From the NCBI RefSeq assembly GCF_016920785.2, contig NW_024609857.1, positions 135,029,094-135,093,093 on the forward strand: 64,000 nucleotides of DNA, read 5' to 3'. Position 1 is the stretch's first letter, and the number at the start of each line of letters is the position of its first letter. This stretch comes from Ixodes scapularis. Its lineage: Eukaryota > Arthropoda > Arachnida > Ixodida > Ixodidae. Shown in pieces: positions 1-9,377 of this stretch. A program made the translations under genes and the position numbers. A model generated the notes under the pieces. That model was given only the letters and a program-made list of their open reading frames with translations, searched no databases and had not been told where the DNA came from.

Positions 1-228
1 TTTTCAGATTGAGCATCGCTCAAGGCAGGCGTTTTCTGTGACCTAATAAAGATACAACAGGTTTGATTTTGCATTTTACTTGTCATTTTATTGGCTGTTC
101 TCCTTGAAGTTAACGTGCAGTGATCCTATGGCAGTCGAAATTATGTAATAATTTCTCTGGCAACGCTGCAATCTGGTTAGCCTATCCTATCAGCTCAGCA
201 GTGATCACAATCACACCTTCCGTCAAAT
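1..228. other. Unassigned left edge of window
   Basis: No coding region can be supported here. An AATAAA hexamer lies near 45-50 on the plus strand. The stretch may belong to a retroposed plus-strand sequence ending in the A-run at 473-483, but its start would lie outside the window. Confidence 0.3.
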
Positions 229-327
229 ATGTTCCATCAAAGACCACCACAATACGTTCCATCAAAGACCACCACAATACGTTCCATCAAAGACCACCAC
301 AGTACGTTCCATCAAAGACCACCACAT
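229..327. repeat. Tandem repeat, four 25-bp units
   Basis: Four consecutive units of about 25 bp (core GTTCCATCAAAGACCACCAC) run from 229 to 327. The first three are 25 bp and the last is 24 bp, with one or two substitutions between units. The last unit runs directly into the inverted repeat at 327-434, whose outer arm shares the TTCCATCAA core, so array and hairpin probably arose from one sequence. Confidence 0.9.
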
Positions 328-434
328 ACGTAATTTGGGACATTCCATCAGTGGCAGTCAGACGTCATCTGATGGACCATCAGGGCACGTTCCACCAAGG
401 CTGCTGACTGGCAGTCAGTGTCCCAAATTACGTA
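327..434. repeat. Inverted repeat able to form a hairpin
   Basis: The 16-bp arm TACGTAATTTGGGACA at 327-342 is exactly reverse-complemented at 419-434. The pairing can be extended outward through TTCCATCAA-like sequence and inward through CAGTCAG/CTGACTG. The size is that of a small foldback element. No coding potential is seen. Confidence 0.8.
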
Positions 435-465
435 CCTTGATGGAATTTTCAATAGGGAACTGCAT

Positions 466-1713
466 TTAGCCAAAAAAAAAAACGGACTGAAAGTAATTAT
501 TTAAACACGTGGCTTTCTCTGCATCATCTGAAATTACCTGGCCATTTTGCACAATTTCGCTGATACCCACGGGATCCGAACCACAATTCTTTATATATTT
601 CCAAAAAAGTTTAGAGTTAGTTTTCATGCAGTCGCTGAGTTTTTCGAAATATTGTGCCTTTGCGCTTCTGACATTCAAATCGTATTCATGTGTTATCTCC
701 GATAACTTCTGCAAGTGCGTATCACTTTTGGTTCTCTTGTACCTAATAAATGCTCGCCTTCTTCTTTTCCTTAATCGAAGAATAGCTGATGTCATCCATG
801 GTTTCTTTCGTTTCTTAAGCCTAGTGGAATCTATGCTTGGGATGTATTTTTCGACAAGGTCAAGCAGCTTACTTTTGAAAAGGCTCCATAATTTGTGGAC
901 GTCAGAATCCTCAGCTAGGCACTCAAAAACAGGCAGATGATCCCGGAGCGCCTTAGAGATATTACTGTAATCACCTTTTTCGAATAAAAACACCACCCTT
1001 GACGCGTTTGATTTTTGCCTCTTGGTTTTTGTTCTTATACTCGCAACGATAGCATGGTGGTCACTTATGCCTGGGATAGTTACGACAGAGTTAACAAAGC
1101 TAGGAGAGCTACAAAACAAAAGGTCCAAGATATTATCATTTCGAGTTGGTTCTTTCACATATTGCGAGAGCCCAAATGTATCCACAATACTTTTCATTTC
1201 CAGGTTAGCGCGGCTGTTTACCTTGCATTGGCACATTTCATTTTGCCACATTAATTCCGGCAAATTAAAATCACCAGCAAGTACAAAAGTCTGACCAGAG
1301 GCCTCCGAAACTATCTCATGTAGTAATTGTAATGTGTTTAAATTAGAATCTGGTGGTCGGTAGAACACACCGGCTGCAAACGAGGAACTATCTGCTAAGG
1401 TGATTTTACACCATATCGATTCGACGTCAACGTGCCCCAGATCTAGTAAGGATGAGTTTAATGAAGAATGAATCAGTAGAAAAACCCCGCCCCCGAGACG
1501 AGTCCTATCCTTACGATAAACGCTATAATCTCTCGGAAACACCTCGCTATCAGCGATGTCAGGTCTCAACCACGACTCAGTTCCGAAAATAATATCAGCT
1601 TTTACCGATTCGATAAGTCCAGCAAATTTATCAACTTTATTTACAATACTTCTGCAGTTGACTATGACAGCGATTAGTTCATGTCGGATACATTTCTTCG
1701 GCTTGATTGGGCG
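466..1713 (-). pseudogene. LINE-A ORF2, endonuclease part, 3'-truncated
   Basis: This encodes the APE-type endonuclease of a non-LTR retrotransposon, the enzyme that nicks target DNA for target-primed reverse transcription. The frame is open from 1713 down to 466. Visible motifs in order are VNCRSIVNK near the N-terminus, GTESWL, LGGGVFLLI, FYRPPDSN, AGDFNLPELMW, NDNILDLLF and GISDHHAIV. A basic linker (RLKKRKKPWM, RKRRRRAF) follows. The protein ends in a T-run (A-run at 473-483 on the plus strand) exactly where the reverse transcriptase should begin, so RT is missing from this window. There is no ATG before the endonuclease domain, and the frame is bounded upstream by the UGA at 1714-1716 that ends ORF1. 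The family is CR1/Jockey-like by architecture; the clade is not resolved. Confidence 0.85.
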
Positions 1714-2642
1714 TCAGTAGTTCTTTACTGGAACAACTTCTTCAGTCTCTTTATTCCACGTGAAAGCCTTCCCATTAATGATTAGTTTGTCAAAATTTAG
1801 CTTCACTTGGTTAGTACTATCTTTCCTCTTTTCTTTCGCGTATTCCCACAACCTCTTCCGCGTGGCTCGAGTCTCAAAAGCGTAATCCTGGTCAACGCTG
1901 TAAGGCGAACCCTTGAATTTTTTTTGGCATTTAACAAAACATTCTGTTTTTCTTTATATGAAGCGAAGTTCACTATGATTGGTCGCTTGAACTTTGGGTT
2001 ATAACGGCCAACGCGGTGCGCCCTCTCTATGGTTTTAAGTTCAACTCCCAGGTTTTGTTTACAGATTTCTTTGACAATATTCTCTGACTCATTCCATGTT
2101 TCGGAGTGACTGTTGTCTTCGATTCCGTAAAAAACTAGATTTTGTCTCCGACTTCTATTTTCAAGGTCAACATTCTTGTTGTGTAACTCCTGGACTTTCT
2201 CAGAAAGTTGCCGAATTTGATTCTCTTGAACTGACAGTAATTTATTAACCTTTTCTATCTGGCCCTCGGTTTTGTTAAGTTTATCTTTCATTTCTTTCAT
2301 CATGGTTTCGTGCTTTGCGAATCTGAGGTGAATGCTATCTAGTTTCTGCATAATAGTTGTTTGACCACTTTGTAGGGATTTTAGTAATTCCATTTCGAAT
2401 TCTGTGAGGGGACCAGGGTTTAGCTCCATGTCACCGGAGAGCAACAGCAATAAAATGAGGTAAAAAGCAGGGTTTCCAAAAAGGCGAAAACGTCTACGAG
2501 ACAATACGAGGCGCGTCCGCTTATGTATAAAGTCATCGACACTTGGAGTAGTGGGAGGAGCCGGCAAAGTGCACAACAGTTTTTGCACTTGGGTAGGGTA
2601 GTAAGGACTAACCTGCAGCATTAGGAGCAGCGTTAACTGCAT
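1714..2642 (-). pseudogene. LINE-A ORF1: 2A peptide, coiled coil, RRM-like domain; frameshifted
   Basis: This is the ORF1 RNA-binding/chaperone protein of a non-LTR element. The likely start is the ATG near 2642 (MQLTLLLMLQV), because sequence upstream of it repeats part of the same coding stretch. Order of parts: a hydrophobic leader, a basic segment, a second Leu-rich hydrophobic run, GDMELNPGP (2A-type motif, 2409-2435), a coiled coil with heptad-like K/E/L content, then the ORF1p core with RRQNLVFYGIEDNS and IERAHRVGRYNP. A frameshift near 1900-1915 moves the C-terminal domain (LWEYAKEKRKDS, FDKLIINGKAFTW) into another frame, which ends at the UGA 1714-1716. The C-terminal frame is the same as that of ORF2. 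The frame is also open upstream of 2642 to 2957. Hydrophobic-plus-2A leaders are known in LINE ORF1 proteins of other animals. Confidence 0.8.
2409..2435 (-). other. 2A-type ribosome-skipping peptide in LINE-A ORF1
   Basis: The codons read GDMELNPGP, fitting the D-x-E-x-N-P-G-P consensus of 2A peptides, at which the ribosome skips the Gly-Pro bond and releases the upstream peptide. It follows a Leu-rich segment, as in the N-terminal 2A signals described in other animal LINEs. Activity in this copy is inferred from the motif only. Confidence 0.85.
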
Positions 2643-2984
2643 GTCGGAGAGTGTGCCGGCTCCGAATCCCACGAAGCCAAAGTCGCCAGCCCTTATGTAG
2701 CTTTGGGTCGGATCACGTGGGTCACGTTGGTTAAAGGCGATTTGTAGATCCGTAGCGAATGGCTTGTCCGGGCATGGGTTATCAGCAGCGATGACTGTCG
2801 CTCCGTCGTGGCTTGCCGACACATGCAGTCCTGGTGACGTGGTTGAAGATGGCTTGGGCAAGTAAGGGAGTACTGCCTCCGCAGATCCCGCGTCGAACAA
2901 TGCGGCTGATCCATGCACGGTCAAGACCTGCAGCATTAGGAGCAGCGTTAACTGCATGTCGGAGAGTGTGCCGGCTCCGAATCC
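2611..2984 (-). repeat. About 60-bp direct repeat at the 5' end of LINE-A (period 313 bp)
   Basis: The stretch 2611-2671 recurs almost exactly at 2924-2984, after which similarity stops. In the minus direction this looks like a partial extra copy of a 5' monomer of about 313 bp, the arrangement seen in LINEs with repeated promoter units. It also duplicates the GTLSDMQLTLLLMLQV coding stretch. The similarity break near 2986 is the probable 5' end of the LINE insertion. Confidence 0.75.
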
Positions 2985-3100
2985 CCAAGAAAAAAGAGTT
3001 TTTCTCGTGCATTCATTACGCCGTTAGACACAATTTAGGTGGAGGTCATGGCCCGCTGTAAGACCCGCCCACAAATCAGTGGCCCACCCTTAATATTGGT

Positions 3101-3980
3101 GGGTGATTCCACGTCAGTTCATGCAACGATGGTCGAGGTCATAATTTAGATCTTTTTTGTTAAAAATATATATGAAAGCCGTGTTCTTGGGAGGAACATT
3201 CAGCTATATATGAACGCCGTAACATCTTTTTCGCTAAGACATAAAATAGAGAAGCTCGAGGCGCGGAAATTGAGAAAATTTCACGATGCTAATTCGCACA
3301 GTCACCATTTCCTCATCGAAGCTTTTACGTCACTGTAACTTTTTTAATGCATTTATAAAATGTATCAAATACATGCACTAACAGTTAAAATAACCATAAA
3401 ACATTTCTATGCAAACAAAAAATCAAACATGCTATAAAAACGCGTTTTAGACACATATTCCGAATTTTTTTTAAATAAACGATATTTCATAATACTTCAC
3501 AAAAATATCAAAATGCGCATCTTCAAATATTCTTTACGGATATATAAAGATAATCTGTCCACCCTTAACTGTCTTCTTGTTATTAACGCGGAAATGCAAC
3601 TGATTTCTCAAAATGTGGCAAGATCGGGCGTCAATATTTAAAAAGAACTACATCTTTTATGTTTAATAAACATCCCTTGGCACTTTGCAGTGACCTGAAC
3701 TAACTTGTGATGGCAAAACATTGAGTAACATATCACCTCCAAACGGGGAGATCTACGACAAACCTTCGCTCGGAGCGAGCCGACGTCTTCGTCATAGCGG
3801 CTTTGTCGCACAGTACCAAACATTTTGAGCGTAAGTTATGGCATGTATTTTCTATTTTGCAATTTTTTTTTTTCAAAAGGAATGAGTATAACTTACGCTA
3901 AAAAGTACTTCAGCTGGACTACCATTAATTAACTTACAATTCACAAAAACAAAACGGTCCCACTCTACAAATTTGCTAAC
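3101..3980. repeat. Left terminal inverted repeat
   Basis: The left arm of the long inverted repeat pairs with 13154-14054. Identity is uneven: high at the terminus and in the inner 300 bp, lower and indel-rich in the AT-rich middle (about 3330-3640). The inner end lies at a shared GCTAAC. No ORF in it is credible. Its gaps suggest an old insertion. Confidence 0.8.
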
Positions 3981-4049
3981 TATGCATGCATAAGCTTAAA
4001 CACACAGTTCCGCAAGTGGCCTTGTATACATCCGGCTTTTCCAACTGCA

Positions 4050-5191
4050 CTCAGCGAAGTGCGGTTGGAAAAGCTACTTGTTCCAGGAAAAGTGAAGGAA
4101 TCTCGCCTTTTATGCCAGCATTGCTACAAATACCTCAAGAATGAGATTGCTTCTTTTCACAACGTGAGGACATCAAACTCTTCCTTCCGGGACTCTGATA
4201 AAATTCTGGCTGAAGTGAGTCAAGACTTGTGTGCTGCTAGTCGGTCGGCAACCCAATTTAAACCCCGTAAAACCATTTAAAAAAAGGCGCGAGCTTATTT
4301 GAAGAAAAAACTTGCTCAAATGAGTTCTTCGATGAGGAGAACGCTGTCAAGTGTTTGACGCGAAAACCGGCGAAGACAGTATTGAGCACAAAACGGAGTG
4401 GTTCGACGCGTTCCGCGAAGCGCTGAAGGCTTGCAGTTTCCACCTGGAACGCAAACGATTGTAAAGGATTCTGCCACCAAGCTTCCCGAAGCAAGAAATG
4501 TTTCGTCTGGTGCCGGAAGCGACTGCCAACATGATTGATCAAACAAGAAAACTGAAGCGTAAAGGTGATGTATGGGTAACCCTTGATCCTTAGATAGGGA
4601 AAAAGGCAAATGACGAAGGTGCGAGGGCCGCACTTGAGTACTACACACGCGACGACCTCGCAAGCTCTGTTCAAAGCTTCAACAAAAATGACGTAGTCAA
4701 AGCCTGGATGCCATAATCAACGACGCGACCAATGTCGTAAGAAAAGGTTTATGACCCGCTCTGTTAAGGGAGTGTACCAGCTATTAAGGAAAGACCATCA
4801 ACATTGAGAACTAGGCATCTCCAAATTTTATTCCCTACGACAGAAATAAGTGAAAAAGAGTCCCGAGCACGAGGTGTGCGCAAGCATATATTGCGTCAAC
4901 TTTCAGTTGCATTTAACGGCAATAACAAATGCCTCGAAGAAGACGTTTACTGAAGACGACCTCAACCGCATCTACCTGTGTTGCGCTCCACAGAACGATT
5001 GCTTCTTGCGCCGCTGCGAAAAGTGCCCGAAAATGCAGAGCATCTCACTGCAGTCGCTCCATCTCGACGAAAACGAAGATATGTGTTTTGCGTTAAGGTA
5101 CGCCGGCGAACTCGCCAAAAAGGTTATGGACAATTCCGCCTTGCTGCGGGAATTGGAGTCATGGAGCGAAAAGTATACGAGGCATCCTTAC
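4050..5191 (+). pseudogene. Transposase-like gene, N-terminal part, decayed and interrupted
   Basis: Coding traces on the plus strand lie just inside the left TIR. The first stretch (4059-4280) has CQHCYKYLKNEIASFH, a possible Cys-x2-Cys zinc-ligand pair, and SNSSFRDSDKILAEV. After a frame-disrupted zone at 4280-4850 that keeps traces such as DQTRKLKRKGDVW near 4530-4580, a clean stretch follows (4850-5191) with EDDLNRIYLCCAPQNDCFLR, CEKCPKM, and ALRYAGELAKKVMDN. The coding trace reaches 5191 and resumes at 12445 in the same sense, so the gypsy insertion (target duplication CTTAC) split it. At least two frameshifts or stops precede the insertion. The TIR context supports a transposase. An unrelated captured gene is possible but less likely given the DDE-like C-terminal block. 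Confidence 0.55.
5187..5191. repeat. Target-site duplication CTTAC, left copy
   Basis: CTTAC directly precedes the 3' LTR at 5192. The matching copy lies at 12440-12444 directly after the 5' LTR. A 5-bp duplication is typical of Ty3/gypsy integrases. Confidence 0.85.
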
Positions 5192-5388
5192 TGAAGTAAA
5201 TTCGGAAGTCAAAATGAAGGAGTCATGTCAGCCTAGCTGGTTGCCACAAGACTGAACGTTTATTCGTCGTCGTCGTTGTTTGCCTTATTTTTCGGCGCGG
5301 CCGATCTTGATAGATCGGCCGTTTAAAGTAAAAGAAGAAAACAAAACAACTTCGGTCAGCCGCGTGCAGCGTCATTCGCTCCCCAACA
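5192..5388 (-). repeat. 3' LTR of gypsy 1
   Basis: Read on the minus strand it starts TGTTGGGG and ends ACTTCA, i.e. TG...CA. It matches 12221-12439 apart from a missing segment near the TG end and a rearranged stretch at about 5235-5255. It contains a run of GAC/GTC triplets and a self-complementary block around GATCGGCC. Confidence 0.9.
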
Positions 5389-6562
5389 CTCCTTTCCCCT
5401 TGTAGAAGAGACGTGATGGCGACCGACGACTCGCGTTGATCGTCGCGGAGTTTAAGACACTGGAGCCGGAGCCACGGATGTTGGTACCGCCTCAGGTGGG
5501 ACGGTCTCGGGAGCGGGATCTGGCGCGGAAGCCGCCTCAGGTGGGACAGTCTCGGAAGCGGGTGCTGGCGCGGGAGGCTCAGTAGCTGCGTCACCGGGAT
5601 CACGACGGTGAAGCTGGTCGGCGTGGTGCCGGTGGTCCTTGCCATCGCCTGGAGACTGAACTTGTACCAGGCGGGAACCAGTGGTTGCCTTTACGATTCC
5701 GGGGCTCCATTTGTCGCCAGGACCGTAGTTTCGGAACTACACTGGCTGACCTGGGCAAAAGGGACTAGCTTCTGATTGACTGCAAGTAGTGGGTAATGGA
5801 GGCAAGGCGGCGCCCAGACGTGAATGTATATCGTAGCCGAGTAAACGCTGAGATGGTGAACAACCGTCTTTGCCGGGTGTGCGACGAGACTCATGCAGAA
5901 AGCGCGCTAGTCGTGTCACCATACTGCCCCTCCTCAGCCGTTGGAGCCCTTCTTTTACAATGCGGACGGCTCGCTCCGCTTGATTGGGGGAAATAGGGAG
6001 GCGAGAAAATGTGTCGAATATTGTTCCGCTCGCAAAATCATTTGAACTCGGCGCTTACGAACTGGGTCCCATCATCGGAGACCACAGTCCGTGGTATTCC
6101 GAATAGGCTGAAGATAGAGCGTAACGTGGACGTGGTTGCTTCCCCTGACGTGCACTTGAGTGGAACTGCTTCAATCCACTTGCTGTGAGAGTCAGCGAGA
6201 ACAACATGAAACCGTATATTGGGCCGGCAAAGTCCACGTGCACTCTCGACCATTTCTCGTTCGTCTCCGGCCATGGCACAGGATTTCTGGCCGGTGGGGC
6301 TGGAGAAACTTGGGCACATTTCGGGCACTGACTGACCATACGCTCCAGATCTTGGTCCATTCCGGGGTACCATATAATGGACCGAGCTAACGCCTTCATG
6401 GCCGATGCGGCGCCGTGGCTCGCATGCAGGAGAGCAAGTACAGTCTTCCGAGCACTCTGCTGTATTACGACTCGCGATCCCCAGTATGCCAAGCCGTGCG
6501 AGGTGGTTAGTTCGCTCCGCCTATCCAGGAATGGCTTTAGGGTCATTTTCCGGTTATGATTC
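5377..6562 (-). pseudogene. Gypsy 1 integrase and C-terminus, decayed
   Basis: Integrase inserts the cDNA copy into host DNA. The N-terminal zinc-binding module is visible as HASHG...C-x2-C in LLHASHGAASAMKAL and VSQCPKCAQV (about 6300-6420). The catalytic core follows with VHVDFAGPIYG (first Asp), DSHSKWIEAVP, and VVSDDGTQFVSAEF (second Asp). A frameshift separates the first and second Asp segments, and the third catalytic region (about 5930-6040) is barely recognisable and contains stops. A Pro/Ala/Glu-rich tail and a final basic motif RRSTRVVGRHH near 5430-5480 resemble the C-terminus of such polyproteins. The segment begins exactly where LINE-B ends. Confidence 0.8.
5389..5401 (-). other. 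Polypurine tract of gypsy 1
   Basis: On the minus strand AAGGGGAAAGGAG lies immediately before the 3' LTR. This is the expected position of the plus-strand primer for reverse transcription. Confidence 0.85.
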
Positions 6563-6590
6563 TTCAAATTCAAATTCAAATTCAAATTCT
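6563..6590 (-). repeat. TTTGAA tandem tail at the 3' end of LINE-B
   Basis: Four or more copies of a hexamer form the 3' terminus, preceded by an AATAAA-like hexamer. Short tandem tails are typical of CR1/L2-type LINEs. Confidence 0.85.
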
Positions 6591-6599
6591 TTATTGATC

Positions 6600-6891
6600 C
6601 CTGAAACAGAGAAAGGAGGCAGAGAAAAAAAGCAACTGACACGCTGCTTGACTAGCCTCTGCCCCCCATAGCTGCCCAGGGAAGAACAAACATAAACGTA
6701 AAGACACTAGCATTTGACATATTCATTATAGCATGGAAAAGACAACATCATCTATATTGCGAAACAGAGAATGTAAACAAAAAGGGGGAGAAGAAGAAAC
6801 GAAAAAGTATGTAAAAAAAATAACAACACGCGCAAAACGCATACAATCGTGTTATACTGAACTTTTTTTTTTTCTTACATGGAAGTAACTA
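6600..6891 (-). other. LINE-B 3' untranslated region
   Basis: A/T-rich sequence lies between the end of ORF2 at 6892 and the hexamer tail. It contains a long T-run (A-run on the minus strand) at about 6866-6875 and no reading frame of note. Confidence 0.7.
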
Positions 6892-9376
6892 TTAGACAAA
6901 AAGTGAACATATTTGTTTGTCGGACATACTGAAGATATCTATATCAAGTTCATAAAAACGATTAAGAAGACGGGGGAGGGTACATTTTAACATCTGATCC
7001 CCATAGTTTGTTCTTGATTGTGGCACTATCCATATCTCAGCATTACGAGTTGGATAATTTGCTTGTCTAAGTGCAAGTTGGAAAATTGATAGATACATAT
7101 TTTCGCTCTGTCTAAAAGACCTTTTGTAGGAAAGTGCAAGTTTATAACTATAGTGATTCGGAATTTGCACTATATTAAATTTATGAAATAATGGCACGGT
7201 ATGACTATCGTATGCTGCATGACATAAACCTCGATTTGCTTTTTTTTGAAGAGTATGTATTATTTTAAGATTTGTAGCAGTCGTATTACCCCATACTAGA
7301 AAGCAATAGTTGTAGTATGTGTAAAAAAGAGACTTATATATAAGTAGCATAACAGAGGTGGGAATCATATTTCGGTATTTATATATAACCCCAACAACTT
7401 TCGATAGCTTATTACTTATCTGTTGCACAGTTTCGTCCCAACACAGGTATTCGTTAAATATTATTCCTAGTACGTTTACATGTTCTACTATATCTATTTC
7501 ATTTCCACCAAGTGAAGGGGTAGTCATGAAGGTACATATTGTATTACGTGACCTGAATAGAATGGCTTTAGTTTTATTTACATTTATTTCTAAGGAACTT
7601 AATATCGTCCAAGCATTTAGCTTTTCAAGATATCGATTTGCCTTTTGAATAATTTGGTCAGCGTCGTTCCCTGAGAAAAAGAGAGAGGTGTCATCTGCAT
7701 ATATGATGTAACTAACTGTATCATCAATACGTACTATATCATTGATATATAAATCAAAAAGAAGTGGCCCGAGTATACTGCCTTGAGGCACGCCTGCTGT
7801 TAATTTCCTGAGATCTGATCTATTTTTATTGATTTCTACACATTGATAGCGGTTTTCAAAGTAACTTTTAATCATTTCAAGAGCGACACCGCGAACACCT
7901 AACATGTATAACTTTTGAATTAACGTTTCGTGATTAAGGCGATCGAATGCTTTCGAAAAATCTATAAACACTCCGAGTGTAACCAGTTTATTTTCAATAT
8001 TGTTTAAAATTAATTCTTTTTGCTTTAACAGCGCGAGTTCAGTGGAGCGACCTTTTCTGAACCCGAACTGACAGGGTGTCAGGATTGAAAATTTGTCACA
8101 AAAAGAGTATAATCGTTTATGTAAAATTTTTTCTAGACCTTTCGAAAATATTGGTAATACGGAAATAGGCCTGTAATTTCCTAAGTTATTTTTATCTCCA
8201 GCTTTATGTAAAACTGAAACTTTTGCCACCTGCATTTTCTTAGGAAAAACCCCTGTTTGCAACGCTAGGTTAAAAATATGTGTCAAACACGGAACAATAG
8301 ACCGTAGTACATGCTTAATAGGTTTAATTTGAAGCTGATAAAAATCACCGCTCCTGCTATTTTTTAGGTCTTGAAAAACTGAGTATACTTCATCTTCATC
8401 AGTTGGATGAAGAAACAAACTGTCATGCACGCTGATCATATATTTGGAAGCATGCTCACTATGTGTACTATGAAGAAGTTCAACAAAATATTCATTAAAT
8501 TTTTCTGCTAAAGCCACACCACTTATATCAATACCATCAATTTTAAGTGTTGTTATCTTGTCTATATGCAATCCATTTTTCATTAAACTATTCAAATTTT
8601 TCCAAACCACATCGGACCGCATATCCCCATTAAACAAATTGTTGAAGTATGCGTGTTTAGCTTGTCTTAGGGCTTTAGTTACCGCGTTCCGTTGTTTTCG
8701 GAAGGCAGACAAAATGGTAACATCTTTGCTAAGTACAAATTTATGATAAAGAACATTTTTCTTTTTTTATCATGTTTAATACCCGAGACGTAACCCAAGG
8801 TTTACGGGATTTTTTGTGAACTTTATGCAATTGATATGGAAAGCAACGATCATATATTATACTAAATTTTTCTAAAAAAAAGTTGAAGGCTTCATTTGCC
8901 GTCACGCTAGATAGAACCACTCCCCAGTCCTCAGAGTTCACTTGTTGTTCAAATTTTTCGAGGTTTTTTGCGCTTACATTTCTAAAATAGACATCTTGTG
9001 AACTAATTTCTTTTCTCTTAAAGCCTATGTCAGCAAGCATAAAAATTGGCAGATGGTCACTAATGGTTTCTCCCACTACTCCCGAGATTACATCGGACTC
9101 GCACACATTTGTTAAGAAAAGATCGAGCAATGTTTCGTGATTAGGTGTAATACGAGTAGGCTGAACAATAACATTAAGCAAATCGTAAGACTGAAATAAA
9201 GAAAGGAACTCTAGTTGACGTGGTGAAGACGTAAGCATATCTATGTTGAAATCGCCAGCACAGAAAACCATATACTCATTTTCACAAATAAACCTCAAAA
9301 ACAAATCAATATATTCAAGAAAAGCAGTAATATTTCCACTTGGCGGTCGATAAACAACACAAAATACAGAATACTT
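6892..9376 (-). pseudogene. LINE-B ORF2: endonuclease (partial) and reverse transcriptase
   Basis: ORF2 supplies nicking and reverse transcription. The endonuclease starts mid-domain at VVYRPPSGN (about 9350), then CAGDFNIDML, NHETLLDLFLTN and ISDHLPIFM (the Asp-His pair). The RT shows RSGDFYQLQIKPIK, NYRPISVLPIFSK, CQFGFRKGRSTELAL, FIDFSKAFDRLNHETL, GVPQGSILGPLLFDLYI and the catalytic YADDTSLFF (near 7690-7705), followed by the thumb region with LGIIFNEYLCW and YRNMIPTSVMLLIYKSLFY. The RT part alone is 606 codons without a stop. The single disruption seen is a one-base frame change in an A/G-rich run near 8763 between the two parts. The clade is CR1/L2-like by motif style and tail; not proven. 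Confidence 0.9.
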
Positions 9377-9377
9377 C

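Larger units (their letters stand above)
6563..9377 (-). mobile_element. LINE-B, 5'-truncated non-LTR retrotransposon nested in gypsy 1
   Basis: The element reads on the minus strand from a truncated endonuclease (9376) through reverse transcriptase to a 3' UTR and ends in a short tandem tail of TTTGAA units (6563-6590) instead of poly(A). 5' truncation is the usual result of incomplete target-primed reverse transcription. It separates the gypsy RNase H-integrase linker from integrase. No unambiguous target duplication is visible. Confidence 0.88.

Noticed and set aside
229..327. CRISPR-like array of 25-bp repeats
   Set aside because: Units are directly adjacent with no spacers, in an animal genome.
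5223..5645. 140-codon minus frame overlapping the gypsy 1 LTR
   Set aside because: It is a shadow frame; the gypsy polyprotein C-terminus (RRSTRVVGRHH) is in another frame.
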